DNA of 14,766 nt from an uncultured Microcaldota archaeon (GTDB taxonomy: Archaea > Micrarchaeota > Micrarchaeia > Anstonellales > Anstonellaceae), in contig CAIXYX010000144.1 in assembly GCA_903923795.1 (NCBI GenBank), forward strand, positions 1 to 14,766, in the 5' to 3' direction. The notes below the pieces were generated by a model, which saw only the letters and a list, made by a program, of their open reading frames with translations, did not search any database and was not told the DNA's origin. Numbering within the stretch: the first letter of the stretch is position 1; every line of letters begins with the position of its first letter. Positions 1-8,205 of this stretch are shown here, piece by piece. Position numbers and translations under genes: made by a program.

Positions 1-651
1 GAGCCCATCTATGAGAAAAAGTCTTCGCTCTCTGGCAAGAAAGTCATATTCTCGCGGCCGGATTTCTCCCCCAATTCGAAATTCAACGCAAACGATGAGA
101 TGACGAAATATAACAGCATGGTGAAAAGTTTGCCTCTTGACATCAACAAAATTAAAGACATAGATTCCATCCTCACGGCGATTGGCGAGAATTTCTATTA
201 TTCCGGCAACCAGATAACAGGCACAAGCGATGAGGTGGTTGAATCAGACAATATTATCGACTCACAGGTGGTGCACCGCTCGGCCCAAATCTGGGGATGC
301 AAATTCATGGCTTATTGCTCGATGTGCCGCACATCAGAGTATATGTTTGGTGTGAACTGGGCAAGCACATCCAAATACCTCATCCGCTGCTATGAGACCT
401 ATCAGCAGACGCGCTGCATGGAGACTCTTAATGTGTGGTCTTCATCAGACATCTATTACAGCGTGGGCTTAGAGGACTGCTCTGACTGCCTTTTCTCTTT
501 CAACAGGAAGAACAGCCATAACCTCATCGGAAATAATGCGTTTGACAAGGCTACTTACACAGAATACAAGAGCGCGCTTGTGAGCCAGATGCGGGACGTT
601 TTGAAAAGCAAACACGAGCTTCCATCGATTATTGACATGGAGGGTGCTTGA
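1..651 (+). CDS. Cysteine-rich repeat family protein, N module only (5' end outside window)
   Basis: The frame is open from base 1, so the start lies outside the window; 216 residues are visible. It matches the N-terminal halves of the downstream paralogs. There is an SGK-type motif (SSLSGKKV, about residues 8-15), then the INKIKDIDSIL helix and a YYSGNQITG segment. After that come short irregular repeats (SDNIIDS, CKFMAYCS, SEYMFG, RCYET, RCMET), a DCSDCLFSFN motif and a closing HNLIGN plus helix. It stops at PSIIDMEGA, where the fused paralogs run into a linker and a C module. The C module here is the next gene, starting 1 bp after this stop, so the pair looks like a split form of the fused architecture. 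The repeats suggest a beta-solenoid (inference). Function unknown; I do not recognise a characterised family. Confidence 0.85.
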   Translation, partial: EPIYEKKSSLSGKKVIFSRPDFSPNSKFNANDEMTKYNSMVKSLPLDINKIKDIDSILTAIGENFYYSGNQITGTSDEVVESDNIIDSQVVHRSAQIWGCKFMAYCSMCRTSEYMFGVNWASTSKYLIRCYETYQQTRCMETLNVWSSSDIYYSVGLEDCSDCLFSFNRKNSHNLIGNNAFDKATYTEYKSALVSQMRDVLKSKHELPSIIDMEGA

Positions 652-652
652 G

Positions 653-1414
653 ATGGGAAAAGCTATTGAGCAGGCCTTTTTGACTACGACCAAAGTGATA
701 TTCGGCAAGGCGCTTGGCGGAAAGCTGGATGATTATGAGAGCTGGTTGCAAACCAATCTTCGGCCCGCCAAGAGGCACAAGTCAGCGGTGAGCGAGCAGA
801 TGGTGTATGATCCTCCGCTGATATTTTACGCGCCGATAAGCAGGCGGGCAGTCAAACAAGTTGAAGCCCTTGAGCTTGGGAAAAAGTCATTGAAAAAAGA
901 AGATGCATTGCACCTCACTCTCGATAATGCGGCCAAGATGCTTGAGCCTATGCGATACCACACATCAGATGCGGTGACCGGGCAGAACACAGAAAATGAG
1001 GAATGCAGTCTTTACATCAGTTGCAGCTACTGCTATCGCGCATGCTCCATGGTCAATTCGAAATTCTGCGCATATTCTTTTTGGCCAAGGGATTCTGAGT
1101 ATATGTTTGGAGTGGACACAGTGTTTGTCTCCAAGTTCTGCCTCAAGTGCTACAATTCGGTCAATCTGACGCGCTGCTTTGAGGTGAGCCATTCATCGAA
1201 TTGCTCGGACTGCTTGTTTTGCCACAACTGCGACGCGCTGTCAGACTGCATGTTCTGCACCAATGCAAAGAGCATGAGATACGCCATTTTCAACCATGAG
1301 GTTGGCAAGGAGAAATATCTGGAGATAAAGAGACGCGTACTTGGCGAGCTGGTTGAGAGATTGGAGAAAGAGAAGAAACTGGAATTGAGCATTTTCAATA
1401 TAGGGTGTCGCTGA
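653..1414 (+). CDS. Cysteine-rich repeat family protein, C module only
   Basis: 253 residues. The ATG at 653 is chosen because AGGGTG (641-646) lies exactly six bases before it, as at the other starts in the array. It also matches the start of the C modules in fused paralogs (AIEQAFLTTTKVIFGK). The N-terminal third is an alpha/beta adapter region (GKLDDYESWL, then a degenerate SAVSEQ motif). The middle is cysteine- and aromatic-rich (CSYCYRACS, KFCAYSFWPRDSEYMFG, KFCLKCYNS, RCFEVS). Next is NCSDCLFCHNC...SDCMFCTNAK, the signature cysteine run. It ends with RYAIFN, a charged helix and SIFNIGC. The CxxC spacing suggests metal binding or a stacked-cysteine solenoid (inference). It probably works with the product of the preceding gene as two halves of one unit. 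Its stop overlaps the next start (TGATG). Confidence 0.87.
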   Translation: MGKAIEQAFLTTTKVIFGKALGGKLDDYESWLQTNLRPAKRHKSAVSEQMVYDPPLIFYAPISRRAVKQVEALELGKKSLKKEDALHLTLDNAAKMLEPMRYHTSDAVTGQNTENEECSLYISCSYCYRACSMVNSKFCAYSFWPRDSEYMFGVDTVFVSKFCLKCYNSVNLTRCFEVSHSSNCSDCLFCHNCDALSDCMFCTNAKSMRYAIFNHEVGKEKYLEIKRRVLGELVERLEKEKKLELSIFNIGCR

Positions 1415-2958
1415 TGAGTGTGGATCAAGCGTTCGAGAGCACATTCAAGCTCATCTTAGGTCCATGTGAATTACGATTAGACGAGCTCGGAGATTATATG
1501 CTCAAATACAATTACCAGAGCTACAAAGCCCGTTCGTACAAGTCTGGGAAGACCGTCGCCCTTTCATCCGATCGGTATGCCAAGGGTTCCCGCTTCCTCT
1601 CCCAAGATGAGATAGATTATGGTCAAAGACCCACGCCGCTTAATATCAACATGATCAAGGACATCGATTCCATCCTGCAAGCCTTGGGAGAGCAGGCCTG
1701 CTATTCTGGCAATAAGGTGTTCGGCAAAAGCGAAGGCATCTGGGGAAGTGATGGCTGCTTCGATTCTCTGGAGGTTCGCGATTCGCTCAATGTGCAGGGA
1801 TCAAAGGATGTGGCATATTCATCTTATATCCGCGGAGGCTCGGAGTCGATGTTCGGCTGCTCTTATGTCCTGGCCTGCAAATCATCCATCCGTCTCCAAG
1901 CGGGAAGCCATAGCGCCCGCTGCTTCGAATCCTACCATGCCACTGACAGCTCCGACCTCTTCTTCACCTACAACTGTCACGGTGTCGACAATGCGATGTT
2001 CTCCTTCAACCAGCGTTCCAAACGCTATCTCATCGGCAACCGCCTACTGCCCAAGGACCAGTATCTGGAGCTACGCAAGAAGCTGGTGGAGGAGAGCCGG
2101 CAATATCTGAACAAGCACAAGGACTTCCCCTCTATCTTCCAATTCAGCGCGCCCCTCGCGCAGCCCATCCGCGCCCTCCCCCAGATTCCCGAGCCCGCAA
2201 AAGACCTCAAGCCCATCGAAGAGGCATTCGCAAGCACCTGCCATATCTTGCTAGGAAAAGAACTGGGCTATGTTGATGAATTCGCACTCTATCTCAACGA
2301 GGGGAACCCGGAGGTCAAGGCGGCGAAAACCGTGTTCGGCGGTACGATATATCCCGCCAAGACCTTCTTCTTCGGCCAGATCCCACCCTCCCGCCTCATC
2401 TCCTACGCCGAAGCCGAGGAAGCAGGGACTCGGCAGGCCGACATCACTACCCAAGACTCGCTAGAGGGGGCGATGAAAAAGCTCGATCCGATCGCCCTCT
2501 ACATCTGCGAGTGGTATGAGGGCGACAACCACAACATCATCCAGTCGCCCATCGCATATAACTCCTCTAACATCTACCGCTCCAACGCCTCCTTCAGCAA
2601 AAATGTGGCTTACACGGTGATGTCGCAGACCTCGGAATCGGTGTTCGGCTCCTTCCGCTTGGCGCATTCCAAGTCCAGCATGCGCTGCACCCATTCGCAT
2701 GCGCTCATGCGCTGCTTCGAAGTGAGCGATTCAAGCTCCTCTTCAGACTGCTACTTTTGCCACGATGTCGAGAATTGCCAGGAGTGCATGTTCTGCTTCA
2801 ATGTCAAGGCGAAAAGGTATGCCATTGGGAATGTTGAGTATCCAAAAAACGAGTATATGAAAATCAAGAAGATGGTGCTGGCCGAATTAGCCAACAGGCT
2901 CGAGAAAGACAAGAAACTGGAATTTAGCATTTTCAATATAGGTGCGAAACATGGATGA
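1414..2958 (+). CDS. Cysteine-rich repeat family protein, fused N+C modules
   Basis: 514 residues. The ATG at 1414 overlaps the previous stop, with AGGGTG six bases upstream; a GTG at 1405 in the same frame would remove that spacing and is less likely. The N module (about 1-250) has AFESTFKLILG, SYKSGKTVAL, SQDEIDYG, INMIKDIDSIL and CYSGNKVFGKSE. It then has irregular repeats, AMFSFNQRSKRYLIGN and a helix ending FPSIF. A proline-rich linker (about 252-268) leads to the C module (PIEEAFASTCHILLGKELG). That module ends with SSDCYFCHDVENCQECMFCFNVKAKRYAIGN and SIFNIG. The N module has fewer cysteines than the C module, with Ser at several aligned places. Base composition looks more GC- and C-rich in its central part than in its neighbours, by eye. 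Function unknown; a structural or metal-binding solenoid is my inference. Confidence 0.9.
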   Translation: MSVDQAFESTFKLILGPCELRLDELGDYMLKYNYQSYKARSYKSGKTVALSSDRYAKGSRFLSQDEIDYGQRPTPLNINMIKDIDSILQALGEQACYSGNKVFGKSEGIWGSDGCFDSLEVRDSLNVQGSKDVAYSSYIRGGSESMFGCSYVLACKSSIRLQAGSHSARCFESYHATDSSDLFFTYNCHGVDNAMFSFNQRSKRYLIGNRLLPKDQYLELRKKLVEESRQYLNKHKDFPSIFQFSAPLAQPIRALPQIPEPAKDLKPIEEAFASTCHILLGKELGYVDEFALYLNEGNPEVKAAKTVFGGTIYPAKTFFFGQIPPSRLISYAEAEEAGTRQADITTQDSLEGAMKKLDPIALYICEWYEGDNHNIIQSPIAYNSSNIYRSNASFSKNVAYTVMSQTSESVFGSFRLAHSKSSMRCTHSHALMRCFEVSDSSSSSDCYFCHDVENCQECMFCFNVKAKRYAIGNVEYPKNEYMKIKKMVLAELANRLEKDKKLEFSIFNIGAKHG

Positions 2959-4528
2959 ATTTGAGAGCACACTGGACCAGGCGTTTAGAAACACCTTCAA
3001 GGTGCTGTTCGGCGAGTGCAACAAAGGATTGGCAGACTACGAAGATTACCTGAGGCAGAATCACTTCCACAAAACGCGGGAGGTTAAATCGGCCATCAGC
3101 CAAAAAACGGTCGCTCTCTCGCATTCGAATTACGCGGATGGGGCTAATTACATATCACAAGATGAGATAGACTACCGAAAGACTTATGCGCCCCTGAACC
3201 TGAACAACATCAAGGACATCGATTCAATCATTTCGTCAATTAGAGAGCGTTTCTATTATTCAGGCAACAAGATATTCGGCTCGTCAAGGGAAATCAAGCG
3301 CTCTGACAACATTACCGATAGTCTCTATGTCGACCGCTCGCACAACATCATGGGCTCGAAATATATCAGCCACTCGGCTTATTTGCGCGAGGGCTGTGAA
3401 TACTGCTTCGGCTGCCATCTATTTGTGGGCAGCAGCCATATGCTGCGGGCATTAGGCGGAGCGACCAGCAGCCGCTGCTTCGAGGCATTGCTATGCACAA
3501 ATTGCTCGGACACATACTGCAGCGTCTATTGCCATGACTGCGCCGAAACAATGTTCTCGTTCAACCAGCACTCGCGCCGTTACTGCATAGGTAATGTGAC
3601 ATTGGAGAAATCGAAATATTTGCAGCTAAAGCCCAAACTGCTTAATGAGATGCGCGAGAAGCTGGAGAAAGACAGGAGTTTTCCATCCATCTTCGATTTG
3701 CCCGCCCCGGACATGACAGAGGTTTCGAAATTCAAGATGCCGAAATTCAAAGAGGAAAAGACTGATTTTGAACCAATTGGAAAGGCATTCAAAGACACTT
3801 GCAAAGTGGTGCTTGGAAAGGAGATAGGGCCACTCGGGTGTTATGAGAAATTCCTGACTCCGCATGTTGATGTTGTGAAAAAGTGCCGAAGCATATTCGG
3901 AACAGAATTCGTGCGCTCAGATTTCTTCTGGAGCGCGTATCCACAAAAAGAGAGGCTGGTTTCGGAAAAAGAAGCCGAGGAGCTCTCCAAGCTGTGCATA
4001 GAATGGACAGAGGGCGAGGAGCTGGATATTGAGGAAATACGAAAACGGGTGGGAAAAATAGCTTTCTTCACTGCCCAATTGTTTATCGGAGATTGCGAAA
4101 ACAATATTGAGACGCCCAACGCGTTCCATGGTTCGCATTCCTATCGCGTTGCCGTGAATTCAGCCTCCAAGAATAGTGCGTATTGTGATATGCCACGATT
4201 GTCTGAAGCCGTGTTCGGGTGCGCTCCGCTTATCACTGAGAGCAAGTTCTGCCTGAGGTGCTCAAATTCATACAAGCTCACGGCCTGTTTGGACTGCGAT
4301 GGATGCACCAATTGCACTTATTGCTACTTCTGCCATAACTGCGAAAATGTTGAGAATGGAATATTCTGCTTCAATGCCAAAGGGTTGAGATATGCAATAG
4401 GAAATGTTGAAGTGGGAAAAGAGAAGTTTGAGAAAGTGAAGAAAATAATGCTGGATGAGATTACGAAGAAGATAGAGAAAGACCACAAGCTTGACTTGTC
4501 CATCTTCAACATAGGGTGCAGACCATGA
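2951..4528 (+). CDS. Cysteine-rich repeat family protein, fused N+C modules with longest Cys run
   Basis: 525 residues. The ATG at 2951 overlaps the previous coding end by 8 bp; AGGTG (2940-2944) sits six bases before it. The N module has FESTLDQAFRNTFKVLFGE, KSAISQKTVAL, SQDEIDY, NNIKDIDSII and FYYSGNKIFGSS. It continues with the repeat segment SDNITDSLYVDRSHNIMGSK, then TMFSFNQHSRRYCIGN. The C module starts near EPIGKAFKDTCKVVLGKEIG. It carries the most regular cysteine run of the window: seven Cys at every third residue (CLDCDGCTNCTYCYFCHNC), then GIFCFNAKGLRYAIGN and SIFNIGCRP. Such period-three cysteines could bind metal or line one face of a tight solenoid (inference). Function unknown. 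Confidence 0.9.
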   Translation: MDEFESTLDQAFRNTFKVLFGECNKGLADYEDYLRQNHFHKTREVKSAISQKTVALSHSNYADGANYISQDEIDYRKTYAPLNLNNIKDIDSIISSIRERFYYSGNKIFGSSREIKRSDNITDSLYVDRSHNIMGSKYISHSAYLREGCEYCFGCHLFVGSSHMLRALGGATSSRCFEALLCTNCSDTYCSVYCHDCAETMFSFNQHSRRYCIGNVTLEKSKYLQLKPKLLNEMREKLEKDRSFPSIFDLPAPDMTEVSKFKMPKFKEEKTDFEPIGKAFKDTCKVVLGKEIGPLGCYEKFLTPHVDVVKKCRSIFGTEFVRSDFFWSAYPQKERLVSEKEAEELSKLCIEWTEGEELDIEEIRKRVGKIAFFTAQLFIGDCENNIETPNAFHGSHSYRVAVNSASKNSAYCDMPRLSEAVFGCAPLITESKFCLRCSNSYKLTACLDCDGCTNCTYCYFCHNCENVENGIFCFNAKGLRYAIGNVEVGKEKFEKVKKIMLDEITKKIEKDHKLDLSIFNIGCRP

Positions 4529-6111
4529 GTGAGACCACAAACAATCTTGACGCGCACTGGCGCAGCGCATGCAAAATCATCTTCGGCGAAGATGTCGGGC
4601 CGATGACAGATTATGCGAATTGGCTTTTGGAGTTGACAGACCCAGTTGTGCACAAAAAGTCGGCCATTTCGGGCAAAGAGGTCACCCTCGCATATGACCG
4701 ATGCGTTCCGGGTTCGAAATTCATATCAAATGATGAAGTTGATTATGGAAAGAGATTTCCGGCCGCGGCATTGCAAAAAATAAACTCCATCAATGACCTT
4801 CTCCCGCTCATCTCAGACCGATTGAGCTACACCGGCAATGTCATTTTAGGAAAATCAGAATGGGTGGAGCGAAGCTCCAATATCACTGATTGCTTTTTCA
4901 TGTATTCAGCCGGCAAACTCGTGGAATGCAAATATGTGGCTTATTCCACATGGGGAAGGGAATGCGAGGATGATTTCGGCTCAAATGGCATAGGCAGCTC
5001 ATCCATGTGCATCAAATGCAAGGAAACATTTCAGGACAGGCGATGCCTTGAGCTGTGGTTTGGCCAGAATTGCTCTGACTGCCATTTCTCTTACGCTCTA
5101 GTCAACTGCCAAGACTGTCTCTTCTGCTTTCATCTAAAGGCAAAGAAGCACTGCATCGGCAACTTGCAACTCACTCCAGAAGAATACCAAACCCAAAAGA
5201 AACGGATAATGGGCGAAATGGCCGCTTATCTTAGAGAAAACAAACGCCTGCCTTCATTGACTGAACTGGTCAAAGGCTCCAAGATAGATCCATTTGTTAT
5301 AGAAGCCATGAAAAGAGCCTCCAAGTCAAAATCAAAGATTTCTAATGACAAAGCCCCGGTGGAGGAGGCTTATCTTTCGACCACCAAACTGTTGTTCGGC
5401 AAATCACTTTTAGGCGGCCTTGATGCTTATCGCGCATGGCTCATGAAACATAAACGCGCCATCCGCCAGGGGCGCTCATGCATCAGCGGCAAAGATGTCA
5501 TGGTGGGCGATTATTGCTGCGCATTCGAGCTACCTACTGACAGGCTCATCAACATGGGAGAAGCTCCTATTGTTGCTGAATTTGCCAAACTTGCTCAGAC
5601 AGAAGTGCAACGCTTAGGCATTTCAACAGCTACAGAGCTTTTGGGCAAAATTGCGTTCTTCTCGCCGGAATATTATGAGGGCAAGAACACCAACATAATC
5701 GATTGCCCCACAGCCATGGATGCATCAGACTGCTATCATTCCACTGCCACCGTGTTTTGTAAATTCTGCGCATTCGGCACATGGCCAAGAAGCTCAGAGT
5801 ACTGCTTTGGCTATGACTCGTGCTTAAGCTCAAAGTCGTGCATCAACTGCTATCAGTCTGTGCGCTTGAGCCGTTGTTTTGAGATGGACAATTGCCGTGA
5901 CTGCTCAGACTGTTACTTTTGTCATAATGCCGAGAATTGCTCGGAATGTATGTTTTGTTTCAATGTCAAGGCGAAAAGATATGCTATTGGGAATGTGGAG
6001 TATCCAAAAGAGGAATATTTGAGGATAAAGAAACTGGTGCTCGAGGAGATTTCCAACAAACTAGTGAAAGACAAGAAGCTCGATTTAGACATATACAATA
6101 TCGGTGTCTGA
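4525..6111 (+). CDS. Cysteine-rich repeat family protein, fused N+C modules, last of the contiguous array
   Basis: 528 residues. The ATG at 4525 overlaps the previous stop (ATGA), with AGGGTG at 4513-4518 six bases upstream. N module: KSAISGKEV (about 45-53), SNDEVDYGK, SINDLLPLIS, YTGNVILGKSE and CSDCHFSYALVNCQDCLFCFH. This N module is unusual in keeping Cys where the others have Ser (FCFH rather than FSFN). A linker of about 35 residues (245-278) rich in Lys and Ser leads to the C module: PVEEAYLSTTKLLFGKSLLG, SCISGKDV, YYEGKNTNIID, WPRSSEYCFG and RCFEMDNC. The signature Cys run is at 457-478 (seven Cys), then VKAKRYAIGNVEYPKEEY and LDIYNIG. It ends the run of coupled genes, followed by convergent minus-strand genes. 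Function unknown. Confidence 0.9.
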   Translation: MSETTNNLDAHWRSACKIIFGEDVGPMTDYANWLLELTDPVVHKKSAISGKEVTLAYDRCVPGSKFISNDEVDYGKRFPAAALQKINSINDLLPLISDRLSYTGNVILGKSEWVERSSNITDCFFMYSAGKLVECKYVAYSTWGRECEDDFGSNGIGSSSMCIKCKETFQDRRCLELWFGQNCSDCHFSYALVNCQDCLFCFHLKAKKHCIGNLQLTPEEYQTQKKRIMGEMAAYLRENKRLPSLTELVKGSKIDPFVIEAMKRASKSKSKISNDKAPVEEAYLSTTKLLFGKSLLGGLDAYRAWLMKHKRAIRQGRSCISGKDVMVGDYCCAFELPTDRLINMGEAPIVAEFAKLAQTEVQRLGISTATELLGKIAFFSPEYYEGKNTNIIDCPTAMDASDCYHSTATVFCKFCAFGTWPRSSEYCFGYDSCLSSKSCINCYQSVRLSRCFEMDNCRDCSDCYFCHNAENCSECMFCFNVKAKRYAIGNVEYPKEEYLRIKKLVLEEISNKLVKDKKLDLDIYNIGV

Positions 6112-6335
6112 AAAGATAGAACTTTCTTATTTCTGGGAAAGAAAGTGCATATTGTTTCCTAAAAAATAGAAAGAATTTGAAGATATGCCAATTTCTTTCT
6201 GAAAAATAGGAAAGTTTTGCCTTATTCTTGCTGAATATTGTGAAAGAATCATTATTGCATATGATTAACAAAATTGCTAAGAATGAGCGGAAACATCATC
6301 TCTCAGCCATTCCCCAGAGGAGCTTGAAATAGTTC
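6112..6335. repeat. Intergenic region with nested inverted repeats, likely bidirectional terminator
   Basis: No gene is seen between two convergent genes. A perfect 8-bp inverted repeat ACTTTCTT/AAGAAAGT lies at 6121-6128 and 6139-6146. A longer imperfect hairpin follows: TTTCCTA (6155-6161) pairs with TAGGAAA (6207-6213), and AGAAAGAATT (6168-6177) pairs with AATTTCTTTCT (6190-6200, one extra T). Both strands have T-rich or A-rich tracts. The short words AATAGAAAG and AATAGGAAAG also recur directly. The position after the array and after a minus-strand operon fits transcription termination from both sides. A small RNA is also possible but unsupported. Confidence 0.5.
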
Positions 6336-7205
6336 TTATTGACGCGCGCCACGCGCAAGTTCGCCGGATTCTTCTCGCAGTTTGATGAGTTGCTCCCAAT
6401 CTTGTTTGGGAATTTTGAGGGATTTGGTGTAAATACCGCTTTCAATAAGTCCAGCTATCGCCTTCTCAAGAAAAGGCCGCTCAATCTGCGGGAAATATTC
6501 AACAGCTACTTTAAGGGACTTCTTTCTGTCAGAAAAAATAATGTCCATGCCGATTTGCACACCATGCATGAATGTGCTGAGGGCTTTCTTCTCTTCCCCC
6601 CTTTGGCCGAATTTGCTGCGAATGGAAAGACCGGAAAAAGTCATGGTGCCGAAATCTTCGGAAAGATGCCGGAGCGCTTTGGCGCCATTTCCGACGGCTT
6701 GGGTGCAGATGGGGTCGTTAACCATCGCGAAGTCGGCTTCAGCAGAAAAAAGAGGCCCGAGCTCGTCGCGATAAGGCGTTTGGATAATCTCGATATCGTG
6801 GCCGGGAGTAAGGCCCATCTTTCTCAACAGCGAAAGCGTGCAAGTGTAGGTGGTGCTGGGTCTTGGATAAGTGGAAAGAGTGGAGCCTTTGAGCAGACGG
6901 GCGAGCTTGTCGAGCGGTTGGGGCTCGCAGAGCTGGTTGAGGGTGATGAGATGAATCGGCGCTTTGTGCGCGAGCTGGCCTATGCATCTGCATGGTTTTC
7001 CGGCATTTGTGGCCAAAACAGCCATGGAAGGGTCGCTGATGGCGATGTCGGCCCTCTTGTCGCACACCGCCTCTATGGCGGAATCATCATTGCCGGTGCT
7101 GATGAGGGAAAGCTCGAGATCGCTTTTTTTCAAAACAAGCTCTTTGGCGATGTAGACCGGCAGATAGAATATGACATTGTCGAATTGGGCGATTGTGAGC
7201 CTCAT
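6336..7205 (-). CDS. Substrate-binding-protein-like protein, NMT1/THI5-type, no signal peptide
   Basis: 289 residues. The ATG at 7205 is preferred over the GTG at 7214 because GGGTG (7216-7212) lies exactly six bases before it, the spacing seen elsewhere here. The fold looks like the periplasmic binding protein class II family of NMT1/THI5, NrtA and SsuA. It begins RLTIAQFDNVIFYLPVYIAKE (about 2-22), then STGNDDSAIEAVCDKRADIAISDPS (36-60), GQLAHKAPIHLIT (76-88) and a second lobe from GSTLSTYPRPSTT (108 onward) with EADFAMVNDPI. Family members in transporters carry a signal peptide or lipobox; none is present and no permease or ATPase gene is adjacent. It is therefore probably cytoplasmic: a ligand sensor or an enzyme of the THI5 kind. 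The yeast THI5 cysteine motif is not seen. It is translationally coupled to the upstream Lrp gene. Confidence 0.75.
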   Translation of the reverse strand: MRLTIAQFDNVIFYLPVYIAKELVLKKSDLELSLISTGNDDSAIEAVCDKRADIAISDPSMAVLATNAGKPCRCIGQLAHKAPIHLITLNQLCEPQPLDKLARLLKGSTLSTYPRPSTTYTCTLSLLRKMGLTPGHDIEIIQTPYRDELGPLFSAEADFAMVNDPICTQAVGNGAKALRHLSEDFGTMTFSGLSIRSKFGQRGEEKKALSTFMHGVQIGMDIIFSDRKKSLKVAVEYFPQIERPFLEKAIAGLIESGIYTKSLKIPKQDWEQLIKLREESGELARGARQ

Positions 7206-7206
7206 G

Positions 7207-8205
7207 TCAATCACCCAAAATACCGGTCGGGTAAGTCCGGTATTTATCGAGGCTGTAGATGGACAGAGCCATTGATGAGCGGATAGAGGGGTGAAATCGA
7301 TGAACGAGCTCTTTGTGGAACCATCGGAATTCGTCCCTCCCGGCTACTTCGGCCTCGAGCATGAAGTCATAGGCCCCCAATGCCCGGCTGATTCTCACCA
7401 CTTTGCCGCTCAGGCGGCAGAAAGAGAAGAGCTCTTGCCGCTTCTTCTCGTCCATGCCGGCGATTTTGAGAAGGATAACATAGCTTTGATAGGGGAAATG
7501 GCGCGGGTTCATTTGCACGGAATAACCCTTGATGACGCCAACTTTTTGGATTTTGCGCAAATGATAGAGAGCGACATCTTTGCTTTGGTTGATAGAGCGC
7601 GAGATATCGACGACTCCCATGCGGGGGTCGGAATTGAGGCAGTCAACCACCTGGCGGTCGATGACGTCGATGCCGGCCAACGCAGTGGAATTACCAAAGA
7701 CTATTTCCCCCATCGCGTGAGCTTTGGCTCCAAGGAGGTAATTGCGTCTGAATTGGCAGGATTCGCGCTCGATAGAGATGTCAATGTTGGCGATGAGCGT
7801 GCCATGCTCGATTTTGAACGAGTCGATGAATTCGGCGAGCGAGTCAATGTCTTTGGTGAAAACACCGAGATAGAGGTCATACTCCCCTTCGGTGCGATAG
7901 ATGCATTGGATGCACCGGTCTTTGTAGCAGGAATTGAGGAATGCGATCTCTTTCGCAGGCTCGCTCTCGGCGAGGCGTATGAGGAGCCCGGCTTTTATCT
8001 GACTCAAGGCAGAGTAATCCACAAGCGGGTAGAGGTGCTTGATGACTCCCAAGGTCCGCAATCGCTCGATTCTGTATTTCACCCATTGCGGGCTGCGCGA
8101 GAGAGAGGCGCCAATTGCGCTGAATGGAAGACGAGAGTCGCCGTCGAGCTCGTAGAGGATTCGCTTATCCCACAAATCGAGCTCGGTTGCAGCGCCAAAG
8201 GCCAT
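7207..8205 (-). CDS. Lrp/AsnC-family transcriptional regulator with two tandem HTH-RAM units
   Basis: 332 residues, about twice the usual Lrp length of 140-170. The first helix-turn-helix is at about 10-58 (LDLWDKRILYELDGDSRLPFSAIGASLSRSPQWVKYRIERL). It is followed by a sensor-like alpha/beta domain (about 68-150) with IYRTEGEYDLYLGV. The second helix-turn-helix is at about 178-228 (IDVIDRQVVDCLNSDPRM, VALYHLRKIQKVGVIKGY), then a second sensor domain (about 240-322) with ISRALGAYDFMLEAEV. Family members bind promoter DNA as dimers or octamers and often sense amino acids; the ligand here is unknown. No Shine-Dalgarno precedes ATG 8205, and a TATA element lies about 28 bases upstream, so the mRNA is probably leaderless. 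It is divergent from a cysteine-rich gene and coupled to the binding-protein-like gene, which suggests local control (inference). Confidence 0.85.
   Translation of the reverse strand: MAFGAATELDLWDKRILYELDGDSRLPFSAIGASLSRSPQWVKYRIERLRTLGVIKHLYPLVDYSALSQIKAGLLIRLAESEPAKEIAFLNSCYKDRCIQCIYRTEGEYDLYLGVFTKDIDSLAEFIDSFKIEHGTLIANIDISIERESCQFRRNYLLGAKAHAMGEIVFGNSTALAGIDVIDRQVVDCLNSDPRMGVVDISRSINQSKDVALYHLRKIQKVGVIKGYSVQMNPRHFPYQSYVILLKIAGMDEKKRQELFSFCRLSGKVVRISRALGAYDFMLEAEVAGRDEFRWFHKELVHRFHPSIRSSMALSIYSLDKYRTYPTGILGD

Noticed and set aside
6339..7286. A 315-codon plus-strand open frame
   Set aside because: It is antisense to the binding-protein-like gene, which has clear family motifs and a well-spaced ribosome site; the plus frame has no recognisable motif.
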